Shown here piece by piece: positions 25,045 through 34,493 of a stretch of 42,042 nt of DNA. The stretch's first letter is position 1. Every line of letters begins with the position of its first letter. Under the pieces are notes generated by a model, which saw only the letters and a list, made by a program, of their open reading frames with translations, was not told the origin of the DNA and ran no database searches. Position numbers and translations under genes: made by a program. Source of the DNA: Rhodospirillaceae bacterium bin65 (GTDB lineage: Bacteria > Pseudomonadota > Alphaproteobacteria > Bin65); contig MPMX01000040.1 in assembly GCA_002238725.1 (NCBI GenBank), forward strand, positions 1-42,042, in the 5' to 3' direction.

Positions 25045-26241
25045 ATGAGCACCGACAACGCGCAGATTGAAGGCGAACCGATCATCGAAGCCGATCTCGG
25101 GGATAATGGAGGAAAAGTCAGGTTTCACACTCTCGAAGAGGCAAAAAAATGGGTCGATCGGGAAATAAAGAAATGGAACGGGTATGAGATCCAGGCAATT
25201 CGCAGTCCTGCAGTCCCGAATATACTCGAACGGCAGCTTCAGTTACCTCGTGCGATAATCGAATCGCTTCAGAAAGCCGCGGTAACGCAAGGTGACAACC
25301 TGATTGCAGCTTTGGATTCGATCAAGGAACAGTTCGAACAATATGCCGACTATCGTTCATTATGTTCGGCAAGTCAGATTGGTGACGAAATATTTACGAT
25401 GATTCAAAACAAACAGCCATTATTAGCCATAGGAGGTCTGGCTTCCAATCTGGGGATACCCGCTAACGACTTACTGGGTGAATGGAATTCGAAAGAGGGC
25501 GAACTCAGCGTTATTCTATCGGGGTACGCCCTGTGTCACCCGTCGAATGTGGTACGACGGTCCGACCTTCCCGAGCACAAATACCGCATGGAAATACAAC
25601 TGAAGAAGCTCGACGATATCGTGAGTCAGGCGAGAGATGACCAAAGCGGTCTCAAGGAAATCACGGCGAGTACGGTTGAGGAATCTTCTCAGGCGCTGAA
25701 GAAGGAACAAACCGATTGGACTAATTTTTCCGATGCCGCTCAAAGCGAGTGGGAGATGCTTCGAAACACTTTCGAAAGCCAGTTGCGGTTGGAATCGCCG
25801 GTGAAATACTGGCGGGATCAAGCCGATACTACGTCAAAGGCCGCGAAGTGGTCGTTGTGTGCGTTTTCGGTCATCGCAATTGCGATCATTAGCGTTCTCG
25901 TTGTCTTCGGGCCCGGATTTCTGGAGTACATTTCGGCATCGAATAGTGCCGGTCCTTTCGCCACCCTGGCTTTCGTGTCGATCCCTGCGCTGACCGCCCT
26001 GTGGGGGCTAAAGCACGTCGCTCGATTGTTCGTCACGAACATCGATCGGAGCGCGGATGCGAGGTTGCGGGAGACGATGACGACGACTTTCCTCGCGCTG
26101 ACCAAGGATGGGGCGGCTACAGTCGACCAACATGAGCGGCTCCTAATCCTTGAGGCACTTTTCAGACCTCCCGCTTCGGCATCGACAGACGACGGTCATT
26201 GGAGCGGCCTGTCCGCACTACTGTCCCGGCGGAGTTCCTAG
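25045..26241 (+). CDS. DUF6161-type two-helix membrane protein
   Basis: 398 residues. Residues 190-265 are coiled-coil-like and rich in Gln, Glu and Lys. Two membrane helices follow at about 269-289 and 304-321. The C-terminal part has the segment TTTFLALTKDGAATVDQHERLLILEALF, which I associate with the DUF6161 family. The ribosome-binding site is AAGGA about nine bases before the ATG. Members of this family are often found in accessory and defence regions, but no activity is established to my knowledge. A membrane-perturbing effector is only a guess. It is divergent from the SEC-C gene. Confidence 0.65.
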   Translation: MSTDNAQIEGEPIIEADLGDNGGKVRFHTLEEAKKWVDREIKKWNGYEIQAIRSPAVPNILERQLQLPRAIIESLQKAAVTQGDNLIAALDSIKEQFEQYADYRSLCSASQIGDEIFTMIQNKQPLLAIGGLASNLGIPANDLLGEWNSKEGELSVILSGYALCHPSNVVRRSDLPEHKYRMEIQLKKLDDIVSQARDDQSGLKEITASTVEESSQALKKEQTDWTNFSDAAQSEWEMLRNTFESQLRLESPVKYWRDQADTTSKAAKWSLCAFSVIAIAIISVLVVFGPGFLEYISASNSAGPFATLAFVSIPALTALWGLKHVARLFVTNIDRSADARLRETMTTTFLALTKDGAATVDQHERLLILEALFRPPASASTDDGHWSGLSALLSRRSS

Positions 26242-26803
26242 ACCTCATCCCAGCGTCTTCTCAGAATTTTGCCCCGGGGCACAGCCCGGACGGTGTCCTG
26301 CAACATTGGACTTCGCGCCGGGGGCGGGCCCGATTCGTCGGCATTGTCTACTTCTGCACCCTGGGTGCGGCGGTGAATATACCGAGCGCGTCCTCGACGG
26401 CGAACTCGTCAAGATGGATAGCAATGCCGTCGAGTATCTCGACCGACCGATTGCCCTACCGAGAAAAACACTTTTCTCGCAGGTCACGGTGAATGCGCCG
26501 CCGCCTGGGGCCGGATAACGGCCAGACACAGTGTACGGGACCGTCGCCAGCTCGTAGCCCGGCGGTCTATTGGGATCTGGGAATTCGCACACCGGGCGTC
26601 GCATGGCGCATAGCGAAGGTCGCCAGATGGTTTAGTGTGCGGCCTTTCGTATGCGTGGGAGCCACTATTGGCAGGTACAGCGAGTTTCTTGACTTGGACA
26701 GGACGAAGTGCAGTTGGCATCGGGTGCAACTCGCCCTTACCCGTCGCGCCAGTCCAATCCGAGAGGATGGGGGCCAAATACAGATGAACCGGGGACAGCC
26801 CAC
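26242..26803. other. Gap with possible gene remnant
   Basis: No intact gene. One plus-strand frame at about 26360-26518 reads CGGEYTERVLDGELVKMDSN and continues VEYLDRPIALPRKTLFSQ to a stop, and looks protein-like. It has no supported start and is not recognised. The last 60 bases lead into the SIR2 gene and carry its GGGGA ribosome-binding site at 26791-26795. Confidence 0.4.
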
Positions 26804-29800
26804 ATGCAGTTTGTGAAGGGAGGCCCGGATGTACCCGAGAGCCTGTTGCAGGCGCATGAAGATGGGCGGGTCGTATTCTTCTGCGGAGCTGGAATTTCCT
26901 ATCCCGGGCGCTTGCCAGGCTTCGCCAGATTGGTGAAGGAACTTTATTCTCGACTGGGGATCACCCCAAACGCTGTCCAGGCTGCCGCCATCAAGGACAA
27001 GCGATACGACACCGCTGTGGGCCTGCTTGAGGCGAATATCGTCGGCGAACGTCGCGCCGTGCGCGAGATGATCGCGGAAATCCTCGAGCCGGACACTTCG
27101 GCCCCCAACTCGACGGCAACCCACGCGGCGCTGCTGACGCTGGGAAAAAGCCGGGACCGCCGAACGCGGCTGATCACCACAAACTTCGATCGTCTGTTCG
27201 AGCATGTAATCCAAAATGGCGGGCCTTCGACGGAGCGATTCGAAGCCCCATTGCTTCCAGTGCCCAAGAATCGCTGGGACGGACTGGTTTATCTCCACGG
27301 TCTGCTGCCCGAAGTTCCGGCCGGCAAGAACCTTGACAATATTGTTGTTTCCAGCGGCGACTTCGGCCTCGCCTACCTTACGGAACGTTGGGCGGCGCGG
27401 TTCGTCAGCGAGCTGATCCAGAATTTCGTCGTGTGTTTCGTTGGATACAGCATCGAAGACCCTGTCCTGCGCTACATGATGGATGCCCTCGCGGCGGATC
27501 GGCTGCTCGGCGAATCGCCACCCGAAATGTTCGCTTTCGGAAGCTACTCCCGAGGCCAAGAGGCGGCGCGCGGCAACGAATGGCGCGCCAAGAACGTGAC
27601 GCCCATCCTCTACCGGGAGCACTGGCGTCACGCCTACCTGCACAGGACCCTTCGTGCCTGGTCTGATACCTATCGCGACGGGGCGAGCGGAAAGGAACGC
27701 ATCGTCATGGAGTACGCCATGGCGCGTCCGAGCACGGCTACCAGCCAGGATGATTTTGTCAGCCGCATGCTGTGGGCGCTTAGCGATCCTCGTGGTGTTC
27801 CAGCCAGGAGATTCGCGGAGATGAATCCGGTGCCTTCTCTCGATTGGCTCGAACCGTTTTGCGAGGACCGTTTCGGTCACGCCGATCTGATCCGCTTTGG
27901 CGTTCCTCCCCGGGGGAACGTGGATGAAAAACTCGCGTTCAGTTTGACGCGGAGACCGACACCCTACGAATTGGCTCCTCAGATGGCACTCGCCCGCTTA
28001 GATGCGCAGGAGAGTCGGTTTGACGAGGTGATGTGGCAGTTGACCCGCTGGCTGAACCGTCATCTCAACAACCCCGCCTTGATTCTCTGGCTGGTCAAGC
28101 AAGGGGGCAGACTGCACTCGGATTGGGCAGATCGGATAGCGTTTCGTCTGGAAGAGCTTTCCGAGCTGGAGGACCCAGGCGACCGCGAGCAATTGGATCG
28201 CATCCGTAGCGATGCTTCCGACGCAATCCCGGATTCCAGGATGCGAACGCTTTGGGGTCTTTTCCTGTCCCAACGAGTTAAGCTGCCCGGACCGGACCTA
28301 GATCTCTACAGGTGGCGGAGTCGTTTCGAGAGAGACGGGCTGACAACCACCCTACGTCTGGAACTGCGAGAGATGCTAAGTCCGCGCGTGTCGTTGCGCG
28401 AGCCGTTCCGATGGCCCTTCGGCGAGGATGAGGATGAGGAAGACCCAAGGGGCATTCGGGAACTCGTTGAGTGGGAGATTGTTCTTTCGACTAGCCACGT
28501 GCATGGGGCGCTGCGCGAGTTGGAGGGCAGCGAAAGCTGGACTTCTGCCCTGGCAACGCTGCTTGATGACGTGACCGGACTGCTTCGCGATACCCTCGAC
28601 CTCATGCGGGAGCTCGGTGGGGCGGACGACAAAAGCGATTTGTCGTACGTGAGCCAACCATCGATCAGCGAGCACCCGCAGAATTCGTCCTTCCGAGACT
28701 GGACGGCTCTGATCGAACTGAGTCGGGACGCTTGGTTGGCTACGGTCGTTGAGTCGCGCGTACAAGCGTGTCGCATGGCGGAAGTCTGGTCGCAGATTCC
28801 TTACCCTCTCTTCCGCCGCCTGACCTTCTTTGCGGCAGCGCAGCGCGGTGTCGTTCCCCACGGTCAGGGACTGGAGTGGCTGCTGGCCGATGACGATTGG
28901 TGGCTGTGGTCGGTGGAGACCCAGCGCGAAAGCATGCGGTTACTCGTAGCCCTGGCTTCACACCTCGATGAGCACGAGCTGACCAGACTCGAGCATGCGA
29001 TCCTTGCCGGACCGCCACGCGACATGTACAGGGCGGACATCGATGACGAGCGCTGGACACGGATCCAGGAAAGCGATGTCTGGGTTCGACTGGCCAAGAT
29101 CAATCAAGGCGGCGCAAATCTGAGCGGCGCTTCGCAGGAACGACTAGACGAACTTTCCGTCAAGTACCCGAACTGGCAGCTCGCTGAGAACGAAAGGGAT
29201 GAGTTTCCCACTTGGTTGGGCGACACCCGCGAGTTGCGCAGCCATATTACGGTGCCGGCTGATAGAAACGAAATCGTGGATTGGCTTCACGAGAACCCCC
29301 AGCCGGATTCATGGCGACCCGATGATTGGCACGAGCGCTGCCGAAACGATTTTGACGGTACCTCTTCAGCACTTGCTGCGTTGGCAGCAGAAGGAACATG
29401 GCTGACCGCTCGGTGGCGCGAAGCTCTCCAGCGGTGGTCCGAGGAGGAGCTGAGGGAACGCTCCTGGCGCGAGATGGCTCGGGTATTGGCTGACGCGCCG
29501 GACGATGTACTGCAGGAGCTTTGCCACGGACTGAGTTGGTGGCTGGAAAAGCTCTCCGGGACCTTTGAAGGACAGGAGGAAACGTTCCTTTGGTTGTGCG
29601 ACCGAATGTTGGCGTTCGACTACGATGTCGAAGATGAAAACGAAGATATCGTCGGTCGAGCAATCAACCATCCGGTGGGGCACGTGACGGAGGCCCTGCT
29701 TCAATGGTGGTACCGGAGGGATCTGCAAGACGAACAGCGCCTTGCCGACGAGCCAAGGCGGAGGTTCAGCCAGCTCTGCGAGACGGAGACGGCGAAGTTC

Positions 29801-30595
29801 CGTCATGGCCGTGTATTGCTGGCAACTCACGTCATTTCGTTGTTTCGGGTGGACCGCGAATGGACGGCGCAATTCATTCTTCCACTCTTCGAGTGGGAGA
29901 ATTCCGAAGCGGAGGCCCGCTCGGCGTGGGAGGGCTTCCTTTGGTCACCAAGACTCCATCGCCCCTTGATGGAGGTACTCAAGCCGGGATTTCTCGATAC
30001 GGCGAACCACTACGCTCAGCTGGGTCGACACAGAGAACAGTATGCTTCACTGCTGACGTTCATCGGGCTCGATCCAGCAGATCTTTTCCGAACCTCCGAA
30101 CTGGCACTCGCGATGCAAGCACTTCCACAGCGGGCGCTTGACCACGCGGCCGACACATTCTTCCGGGCAGTCGATAGCGCCAGCGATCAGCGAGCCGAGT
30201 ACTGGAGGAACAGGGCGGCGCCTTTTCTGAGGTCGATCTGGCCGAAGACGCCCAATGTAATTTCGACGACGGTTTCGGAGAGCTTCGCTCGAGCGTGCAT
30301 CGCTGCAGGCGACGCATTCCCGGACGCATTGGGACAGGTAAGTCCCTGGTTGCGACCGCTACAATTTCCGGATCGAATTGCACGTGCTCTTCATAAAGCG
30401 GGACAGGACGATCGGTTCCCCGAGCGCGCACTTGAACTCCTGCACCGCATTGTCGCTGATGACGCGCGCGGGTTTTTCCGTGATCTGCCAACTTGCTTGA
30501 ATGCGATACGAGCCAGTCAACCGGAACTCGAACGCGACCACAGATTTCAAAGACTGTTGGAAATCTTGCGTACGAATGGAGTGGATCTGAACTGA
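26804..30595 (+). CDS. dsr1: SIR2-family anti-phage protein, Dsr1-like
   Basis: 1263 residues. The ATG at 26804 is preferred because GGGGA lies 8 bases before it and the protein then begins directly with the SIR2 domain (MQFVKGGPDVPESLL). SIR2 motifs: GAGIS at 28-32, TTNFD at 125-129 with N127, LHG at 164-166 with H165, and later FVGYSIEDPVLRYMM. The remaining ~950 residues are helical and form the presumed phage-sensing part. Layout and N-terminal sequence fit the defence-associated sirtuin Dsr1, which depletes NAD+ when triggered by phage proteins. It stands alone on its strand, as Dsr proteins do. A Dsr2-like protein is the main alternative. Confidence 0.8.
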   Translation: MQFVKGGPDVPESLLQAHEDGRVVFFCGAGISYPGRLPGFARLVKELYSRLGITPNAVQAAAIKDKRYDTAVGLLEANIVGERRAVREMIAEILEPDTSAPNSTATHAALLTLGKSRDRRTRLITTNFDRLFEHVIQNGGPSTERFEAPLLPVPKNRWDGLVYLHGLLPEVPAGKNLDNIVVSSGDFGLAYLTERWAARFVSELIQNFVVCFVGYSIEDPVLRYMMDALAADRLLGESPPEMFAFGSYSRGQEAARGNEWRAKNVTPILYREHWRHAYLHRTLRAWSDTYRDGASGKERIVMEYAMARPSTATSQDDFVSRMLWALSDPRGVPARRFAEMNPVPSLDWLEPFCEDRFGHADLIRFGVPPRGNVDEKLAFSLTRRPTPYELAPQMALARLDAQESRFDEVMWQLTRWLNRHLNNPALILWLVKQGGRLHSDWADRIAFRLEELSELEDPGDREQLDRIRSDASDAIPDSRMRTLWGLFLSQRVKLPGPDLDLYRWRSRFERDGLTTTLRLELREMLSPRVSLREPFRWPFGEDEDEEDPRGIRELVEWEIVLSTSHVHGALRELEGSESWTSALATLLDDVTGLLRDTLDLMRELGGADDKSDLSYVSQPSISEHPQNSSFRDWTALIELSRDAWLATVVESRVQACRMAEVWSQIPYPLFRRLTFFAAAQRGVVPHGQGLEWLLADDDWWLWSVETQRESMRLLVALASHLDEHELTRLEHAILAGPPRDMYRADIDDERWTRIQESDVWVRLAKINQGGANLSGASQERLDELSVKYPNWQLAENERDEFPTWLGDTRELRSHITVPADRNEIVDWLHENPQPDSWRPDDWHERCRNDFDGTSSALAALAAEGTWLTARWREALQRWSEEELRERSWREMARVLADAPDDVLQELCHGLSWWLEKLSGTFEGQEETFLWLCDRMLAFDYDVEDENEDIVGRAINHPVGHVTEALLQWWYRRDLQDEQRLADEPRRRFSQLCETETAKFRHGRVLLATHVISLFRVDREWTAQFILPLFEWENSEAEARSAWEGFLWSPRLHRPLMEVLKPGFLDTANHYAQLGRHREQYASLLTFIGLDPADLFRTSELALAMQALPQRALDHAADTFFRAVDSASDQRAEYWRNRAAPFLRSIWPKTPNVISTTVSESFARACIAAGDAFPDALGQVSPWLRPLQFPDRIARALHKAGQDDRFPERALELLHRIVADDARGFFRDLPTCLNAIRASQPELERDHRFQRLLEILRTNGVDLN

Positions 30596-31204
30596 ACGGT
30601 ACCCGTATTGCGGCTCCATCCGTGCTCGCGCTGCCAAACCCACCGAACCAAAACTCGCCGTTCCAGCGCTCGGAAGCGTTGCGGGAGCGAGTTGGAGTTC
30701 GCCGGGAAGCGCCGTTATTGAACGACGTGCCTTTTGGAGGCACCGCGGGCAGCGGGTTGTGGAGCGGCGCGGAAATTCCGACAGTCGGGCCGCCGGCAAC
30801 GCCCCGGACTCATGTGTTTTCGCGTCAAGCGGTAGCCTGGAATTGCACCGAGAACCGTACTCAGCCTGTCGCCCAGCCCGAAAGCCGTAGCGGTAGTCAT
30901 CTGCGATCTTACATAGGGCATGAACGCCGTTCGCGGAAACGCACAGGCGAGACTCTTGCCGTGCAATATAGTCTCGCCTTCCGTGTCGCGCAGATGCTGC
31001 TGGACAGGGATGGTGGGATGCACGACGTGGAAGGCTGTACGACGGTTGCGGAAAAAATAGCGACAGGAACCGGGCGGTCGTAATTTGCGGCACGAAACAT
31101 CCGCGGTCAAAACATGGGTGTCATCGGAAGAACGTTGGCGGCGCTAGAAAATCTGCTAGGAGATCGCCATCTCCGATTAAGAAAATAGTTCGTATCCATC
31201 TTAT
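30596..31204. other. Gap between convergent defence genes
   Basis: This stretch separates the ends of the SIR2 gene and the Pycsar cyclase. No coherent frame or known element. It has a 9-bp inverted repeat (GGCGAGACT at 30946-30954, AGTCTCGCC at 30970-30978), which may form a hairpin with a 15-base loop. A smaller hairpin lies at 31159-31174. Confidence 0.4.
31159..31174 (-). terminator. Weak candidate hairpin after Pycsar cyclase
   Basis: GGAGAT, a four-base loop, then ATCTCC form a perfect 6-bp stem about 30 bases beyond the cyclase stop. On the minus strand a short T run (ATTTT) follows only after a further nine bases, so as an intrinsic terminator it is weak. It may simply be a stem. Confidence 0.25.
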
Positions 31205-31900
31205 TTATTTGATCGACCACCAATAGCTGGAACGGTATATGCGGCGGTTATTCTGCGTCGTCCATTTTCTCTTTTCCCACATGTTTTTTCCGTTGGAATA
31301 TTTCGATTGATCGAGCATGGCATCGTATACTTTGTCGGTAATCCAGGTCGGGTATGCTGCTGACATAGAGGAAAGCTTTGCCGCATGGTTTGCGGCTCGC
31401 CCTATCCAGACAAGATCGTTCGAATTCCGGATGCCGGCCTTCGCGACCATAACCTTCGATGTATCGATTCCGGTGACATGCCGCATCACGTATTTTGTGT
31501 TCGGATATTGTTTCTTCAGCTTCGGCTGGATGATTTGTTTGACTGCATAATGAATTTTTAGGCCGCACCGAACAGCCGAGGTATTCTTGCTGTCTCCGAT
31601 GAAGACGCCCATGACCCGGTCGCCGTCGAATGACCGTACATGTCCGCCTTCACTGCGGATGATCTTCGTCGCGCACTGCAGGAAGGTTTTGTAGTTTTCC
31701 GCTGCAAACCAGTCGTCGTAGTTTTCCACCAGTTGCGTAGACTCGTCGAGGTCGGTGTAGAGGATGGTCGCCTCGAGATCGACAGCGTCGTTGCCCGACT
31801 TGAGGTCGACGTCCTCCGGCACCTTGCGCCCGTCCCGCCGGGTCCATTGTTCGGAATAGATTTTGCCGACATCGGCTTCCAGATCCGCCTTGAATCCCAT
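31205..31900 (-). CDS. pycC: Pycsar pyrimidine cyclase PycC
   Basis: 231 residues. A class III nucleotidyl cyclase domain spans about 40-185: ILYTDLDESTQL with metal-binding D50, FDGDRVMGVF with D94, and GRAANHAAKL with the conserved Asn. The short N-terminal extension and C-terminal tail are typical of Pycsar cyclases, which make cCMP or cUMP on phage infection. The gene lies 21 bases downstream of a cyclic-nucleotide-binding TIR gene on the same strand, which fixes the system type. Which pyrimidine it uses cannot be read with confidence from the sequence. Confidence 0.85.
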   Translation of the reverse strand: MGFKADLEADVGKIYSEQWTRRDGRKVPEDVDLKSGNDAVDLEATILYTDLDESTQLVENYDDWFAAENYKTFLQCATKIIRSEGGHVRSFDGDRVMGVFIGDSKNTSAVRCGLKIHYAVKQIIQPKLKKQYPNTKYVMRHVTGIDTSKVMVAKAGIRNSNDLVWIGRAANHAAKLSSMSAAYPTWITDKVYDAMLDQSKYSNGKNMWEKRKWTTQNNRRIYRSSYWWSIK

Positions 31901-31921
31901 CTATTCGTATTCCTTTCTGTC

Positions 31922-32857
31922 TTATCTCGGGCCGAGTGCCGCGATCCGTTCCTCGATCGAGGCACAGGCCTCGGCAACGTCGGGTTCCGCACCCTTCTGT
32001 CCAGGCACGGCGAAGCGCAAGGAGGTAATGCCGGCCAAGTCGGATGGAATCTTGATGTCCCGGCCCTTCTGTACCGCAAAGAACGATCTTGACCGGCCGA
32101 TGGCCCCCGCAAACAGGCCCAGCTCGAAGACGGTGTTGTCGCGCGGCGCCACATTCTCCCAGCCGCGACTCTCGACCCTGTCGTCCGCACTGAATATCGC
32201 GACGCAGAAGTCTGCCGAATACAGCTTGGCCTCAAGGCTTTCCATCGTTCCTTGAGACGGCTTGAACACACTGTCGGTCCAGAGCTCGACGACCGTCCTG
32301 CCATTTTCGAAATGGGCTTGAATGGCCCGTGCAACCGGCAGCGATTCCGAGGCACAGGCAACAAAAACCAAGGGATGCCGGTTCGAGGAGCGAACGAACT
32401 TCCTGCGCTGCCGAAGCCGATCGGCGAGTTCCTTCGCGATTTGTCGCCACATGTCCGGATGATTGGATGCCATGGCAGCAAAATCTTCTTCCGAAACGAT
32501 GAGACCGACTGTCGGTTCCATGGCGATCGCCGAGGCGGAGCGTGGCTGAGAAGGATCGATGAGGGCCATTTCGCCGATGTGCTGACCTGCACTGCGTTCG
32601 GCGACCTTGAAACCCGTAATCGTGATCTGGGCCCTCCCAGCCAGGATGAAGATGATGTGATTGAACCAGTCATCTTCGCGCACCAAGAACTCGCCTTCTC
32701 GAAAACAGGCGAGCGTTCCCCGATCGCTGATTTCGCGCGCCGCCGCCGCGTTGCCGAGCACGGTTCTTTGGTCCTTCAATGCCTCGACGACCAACTCATT
32801 TCCGCGGGCGCCCGCGAAGCGAGAAAAGATCGCCGACTCTTTCGCGCTGCGTGTCAC
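31922..32857 (-). CDS. pycTIR: Pycsar effector PycTIR (CNB plus TIR)
   Basis: 311 residues from a GTG at 32857 (VTRSAKESAIFSRF); the frame extends further to 33031, but the extra 58 residues lack any pattern and exceed the normal family size. Residues about 45-155 are a cyclic-nucleotide-binding domain (GEFLVRED, GQHIGEMALID, PRSASAIA). Residues about 175-290 are a CapTir-like TIR domain (PLVFVACASES, NTVFELGLF with likely catalytic E245). When bound to the cyclic pyrimidine made by the neighbouring cyclase, such effectors cleave NAD+ and stop growth. Gene order is effector then cyclase. Confidence 0.85.
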   Translation of the reverse strand: MTRSAKESAIFSRFAGARGNELVVEALKDQRTVLGNAAAAREISDRGTLACFREGEFLVREDDWFNHIIFILAGRAQITITGFKVAERSAGQHIGEMALIDPSQPRSASAIAMEPTVGLIVSEEDFAAMASNHPDMWRQIAKELADRLRQRRKFVRSSNRHPLVFVACASESLPVARAIQAHFENGRTVVELWTDSVFKPSQGTMESLEAKLYSADFCVAIFSADDRVESRGWENVAPRDNTVFELGLFAGAIGRSRSFFAVQKGRDIKIPSDLAGITSLRFAVPGQKGAEPDVAEACASIEERIAALGPR

Positions 32858-33214
32858 GGGGGAGTCTTTCTGAAATTGATATTGCGGGCTTCGGTGGCCT
32901 TGGCGCGAGATATATGCAGACCGGAACGGCAAGACCAAGCCCTGCGTCACCAAGCTGGCGCGCGCAATCGACGGCGCCCGGCCGAAGGAGGGGCAAGAGT
33001 TAGTCATGGTATCCGAATTGTCTCGGGGCACCGGGAGGCGAAGGCACCGTACGGCATCGCGAAGCGTGCGGAGAACGCATGCATCAGGGACAGGCGGGGC
33101 GCTTCGGGCGTTAGGACTTCAGACTCGAATTGCTCCGTTTGCCGTCATGTCCGAAACCTGGTCCACCACCCCGTCCGGTTGGGCAGGTACTGGCGCAATT
33201 TAGTCGCAGGTATC
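32858..33214. other. Gap with possible recombinase N-terminal remnant
   Basis: No intact gene. On the plus strand around 32947-33010 one frame reads VTKLARAIDGARPKEGQELV, which resembles the very N-terminus of tyrosine recombinases (usual pattern LTKRAVDAARP...). A nearby stretch reads IDIAGFGGLGARY, like the next conserved GFG segment, but out of order. If real, these are scraps of an integrase gene that once served this cassette. Confidence 0.3.
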
Positions 33215-33829
33215 CTATCCTTTCTCCAACCCCAAGAAAAAACCGGTCAGCCGCTCCATGGCCGCGAAGGCCTCGGCGGCACCGGTTTCGATGATGCCGG
33301 TCGATCGACGCATTTCCTGCACTGCGAGCGAAATCCGAATACCCTGTCCCTTGTTGCCGTAGGAGGCGACAGTCGCGCCCTCCGGCGCGGAGATCTCCAG
33401 CCGCTCGCGCTCTCCCGCCGGCGCCGGAGAGACGATCAGGTCGACCATTCCCGTCGCGTCCTTCTGCGAAGTCCAGAGCCGGTGGCGCAGCCAGACATGG
33501 TCAGGGAAGTCGGGATGGCGGATCTTGTCGACCCAGCTGTCGCCATCGAAATAGGCCTGCTTGGTTTGCGGGAGCTCATACGGACGTGCTTGGTGGTTGC
33601 ATCGGTCCCCGATCCAGTTCAGGTAGTCGGCATGAAGCCGATACACGGCAGGATCCGGATTCCGGACGCCGGTCGTCGCCTTCTTTTCGAGAGCCCGCGC
33701 GATGATCTTCCGGCGGTAGTCGCGCCGCAGGGGATCGGGTTTTCTCCATTCCCTACGCGGCCCCTTTACGACATCCGGGGCAGTTTGAAGAACTCCCAGG
33801 GTTCCGACAGAAGGCGTGCGAACGTGCAT
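33215..33829 (-). CDS. Unrecognised 204-residue protein
   Basis: I do not recognise the family. The N-terminal 60 residues are basic. The middle has DYLNWIGDRCNHQARPYELP and FPDHVWLRHRLWTSQKD, followed by a beta-rich segment (VDLIVSPAP, ERLEISAPEGATVASY) and a C-terminal helix (ETGAAEAFAAMERLTGFFLG). There is no signal peptide or membrane segment. It is upstream of the Pycsar pair on the same strand, about 350 bases away, so a functional link is uncertain. The start is not well supported; later starts are possible. Confidence 0.5.
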   Translation of the reverse strand: MHVRTPSVGTLGVLQTAPDVVKGPRREWRKPDPLRRDYRRKIIARALEKKATTGVRNPDPAVYRLHADYLNWIGDRCNHQARPYELPQTKQAYFDGDSWVDKIRHPDFPDHVWLRHRLWTSQKDATGMVDLIVSPAPAGERERLEISAPEGATVASYGNKGQGIRISLAVQEMRRSTGIIETGAAEAFAAMERLTGFFLGLEKG

Positions 33830-34116
33830 GGGTTCTCTGACACCGCGGGGCTCGCCGACATCTCACCAAAACGATGCCTGCGATGTTGCCTTCGACCGAT
33901 CTGAAAGCCTCGGCGCCCCGGACCATCGCTTTTTCGATGCTCAATAGCCCTGCCCATCCGTACCGCTACCGACGCTTCGCCTGCCCCCTCGCGGGAGCCG
34001 ACGCACGGCTCGCTGAGAAACGTGGTTCGGTTACTCCTTCGTTTCGGGGGACTTGCACCCCCTACCTTCTGCCAGTTCGCCTAACGCACCAGATCCCGGC
34101 GTACGCGTTAACGCAC
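33830..34116 (-). ncRNA. Group II intron-like RNA fragment
   Basis: On the minus strand the stretch starts GTGCGTTAACG and, after a second GTGCG, reads GCGAACTGGCAGAAGG and then GGGGGTGCAAGTCCCCC (34062-34046), a 5-bp stem with a 7-base loop. GTGCG at the 5' end and the GGTGCAAGTCC hairpin are features I know from domain I of bacterial group II introns. A later GAGCCGTGCG resembles the 5' strand of domain V, but its partner strand is missing. No reverse transcriptase gene is present. I read it as a truncated, inactive intron; the limits are approximate. Confidence 0.4.
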
Positions 34117-34493
34117 CGGGCTCCTCCCTTGGGTCTTGACGACGAGCCGTTGGATTGGCCACGGGTGACGGATGCGGGCCTTGGGCTGTCCGGACGCCGC
34201 CCTGTTCCGCCTGCTGGCCGGGCGCCTCGCCGCCGCGGGCCCCTGACCGCCGGGGCGCCGTGCCCCGTGAACCCGAGCCCCTTCAACCCCGAACCCCGAC
34301 ACTGACAACCTCAACACCCGGAGCGGAAAAGCGCCGAACGCCAGCCCACGCGCGCGTAAAATCAACCGTTAAACTCCGGCAACCATGAATACGTCGGGCT
34401 AACTCAATCATCATTTCTATCCGTACCTTCGGGACCAGGTTATCTGAACCACGGTCCCCACACTCAACGTCTGTTATAAACACCTATGCGTTC
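34117..34493. other. Gap, no gene
   Basis: GC-rich at first, then AT-rich towards 34493, where the base composition changes to that of the membrane-protein gene. I see no gene, clear promoter or repeat. Confidence 0.4.

Noticed and set aside
34081..34116. Integron attC site
   Set aside because: GCCTAAC and GTTAACG resemble attC ends, but there is no matching paired core structure and the stretch fits a group II intron-like 5' end better.
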